Shown here piece after piece: positions 29,065 to 29,470 of a DNA stretch of 29,470 nucleotides; within the stretch, counting starts at the first letter, position 1; each line of letters starts with the position of its first letter. The notes under the pieces are model-generated. The model searched no databases, had not been told where the DNA came from, and was given only the letters and a program-made list of their open reading frames with translations. The position numbers were made by a program, and so were the translations under genes. The DNA comes from JBMOLC01 sp049324215. Lineage in GTDB: Bacteria; Patescibacteriota; Microgenomatia; UBA8517. The stretch spans positions 1 through 29,470 of the forward strand of contig JBMOLC010000045.1 in NCBI GenBank assembly GCA_049324215.1. The letters run 5' to 3'.

Positions 29065-29470
29065 ATGAGAATCGTTAAAAAGTTTTTCTTCTCTGAGAAT
29101 TTCGTTCCCATCATTGTTGTCTTTTTGTTTGCCCTTCTCGCAGGGAGGAGCCTTCTTGCTCCTGGATACTTTAACATGCACGACGACCTCCAGATGATGA
29201 GACAGCTTGAGATGGAGAAATGCCTTTTGGACTTACAGATTCCTTGCCGTTGGGTACCGGATATGGGCTATGGTTTCGGATTTCCGCTTTTCAATTTTTA
29301 CCCCCCACTCCCCTATCTGATAGGGGAGATAATAAGACTTTTCGGATTTTCTTTTGTGACGACAGCCAAACTTCTTTTTTTGCTGTCGTTTGTAGTTTCG
29401 GGGCTAACGATGTATTTTTTAGCCAAAGAATTTTTCGGAAGACTCGGAGGGATAGCCTCTGCCATCTTTC
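29065..29470 (+). CDS. Membrane protein of the PTPS-related/GT-C type (partial)
   Basis: The reading frame starts at ATG 29065 (AAGG just upstream) and runs off the right edge after 135 codons. It encodes a first membrane helix (about 14-32), then M-H-D-D-L-Q-M-M-R-Q-L-E-M, P-C-R-W-V-P-D-M-G-Y-G-F-G-F-P-L-F-N-F-Y-P-P-L-P-Y, and further helices. The H-D-D start and the G-Y-G-x-P-x-F-x-F-Y-P-P motif are typical of large membrane proteins annotated as 6-pyruvoyl-tetrahydropterin synthase-related, which look like GT-C glycosyltransferases. It continues the glycosyltransferase series. The C-terminal part is outside the window. Confidence 0.78.
   Translation, partial: MRIVKKFFFSENFVPIIVVFLFALLAGRSLLAPGYFNMHDDLQMMRQLEMEKCLLDLQIPCRWVPDMGYGFGFPLFNFYPPLPYLIGEIIRLFGFSFVTTAKLLFLLSFVVSGLTMYFLAKEFFGRLGGIASAIF

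Noticed and set aside
1..29470. tRNA, rRNA, insertion sequence or prophage
   Set aside because: Reading both strands showed no cloverleaf with a CCA-type end, no rRNA core sequence, no transposase and no terminal inverted repeats; a covariance-model scan would be needed to exclude small RNAs.

Overview
The window looks like a chromosomal segment of a Candidate Phyla Radiation (Patescibacteria) bacterium, most likely of the Microgenomates group. The evidence is gene content, not a marker phylogeny. The genes are tightly packed, often with ATGA stop/start overlaps. TsaB is very short. A helix-turn-helix plus degenerate Nudix protein and a dense run of membrane glycosyltransferases are present, and the locus encodes a sortase with TG-D/N-A repeat surface proteins. 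UGA acts as a normal stop codon throughout, which argues against the code-25 lineages (Gracilibacteria, Absconditabacteria). No rRNA, tRNA, CRISPR array or insertion sequence was seen.

Layout. (1) 1-2434: the end of a probable ftsX, an EnvC/PcsB-like coiled-coil hydrolase whose M23 domain appears circularly permuted, a lamin-tail surface protein and a VanZ protein. (2) 2368-4087: tsaE, galE and a minimal tsaB. (3) 4124-5651: a secreted subtilase and a YezD-type small protein with a strong promoter and terminator. (4) 5703-11940: a surface-structure locus. It has two paralogous small secreted repeat proteins with near-maximal Shine-Dalgarno sites, two intercistronic hairpins, an 838-residue anchored protein built from related repeats plus two CARDB-like domains, a proline-rich anchored protein, a sortase, a small anchored protein, a CAP-domain protein and a small membrane protein. 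(5) 11930-16852: galU (minus), a YkuK-like protein, then rmlB (fused to a Nudix-like domain), rmlC and rmlD for dTDP-rhamnose. (6) 16833-17998 (minus): trmD and a Phd/RelE-type toxin-antitoxin pair. (7) 18109-29470: three GT2 enzymes of the polyprenyl-phosphate-sugar type, five GT-C-like membrane proteins, the HTH-Nudix protein, a cysteine-free DUF35-like pair and NrnA.

How the parts may work together (inference). galE, galU and rmlBCD supply activated sugars. The GT2 enzymes would load sugars onto polyprenyl phosphate, and the GT-C proteins would transfer them outside the membrane to glycans or to the Ser/Thr-rich surface proteins. The sortase locus is the best candidate for an undescribed system: two very strongly translated small repeat proteins next to a large anchored protein carrying the same repeat family suggest a subunit-plus-anchor surface fibre or coat.

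A second theme is initiation. Several genes have -35/-10 pairs with 17-18 bp spacing ending only 5-17 nt before the start codon, implying leaderless or nearly leaderless mRNAs. By contrast, three genes of the surface locus carry sites complementary to 12-14 nt of the usual 16S rRNA 3' end.
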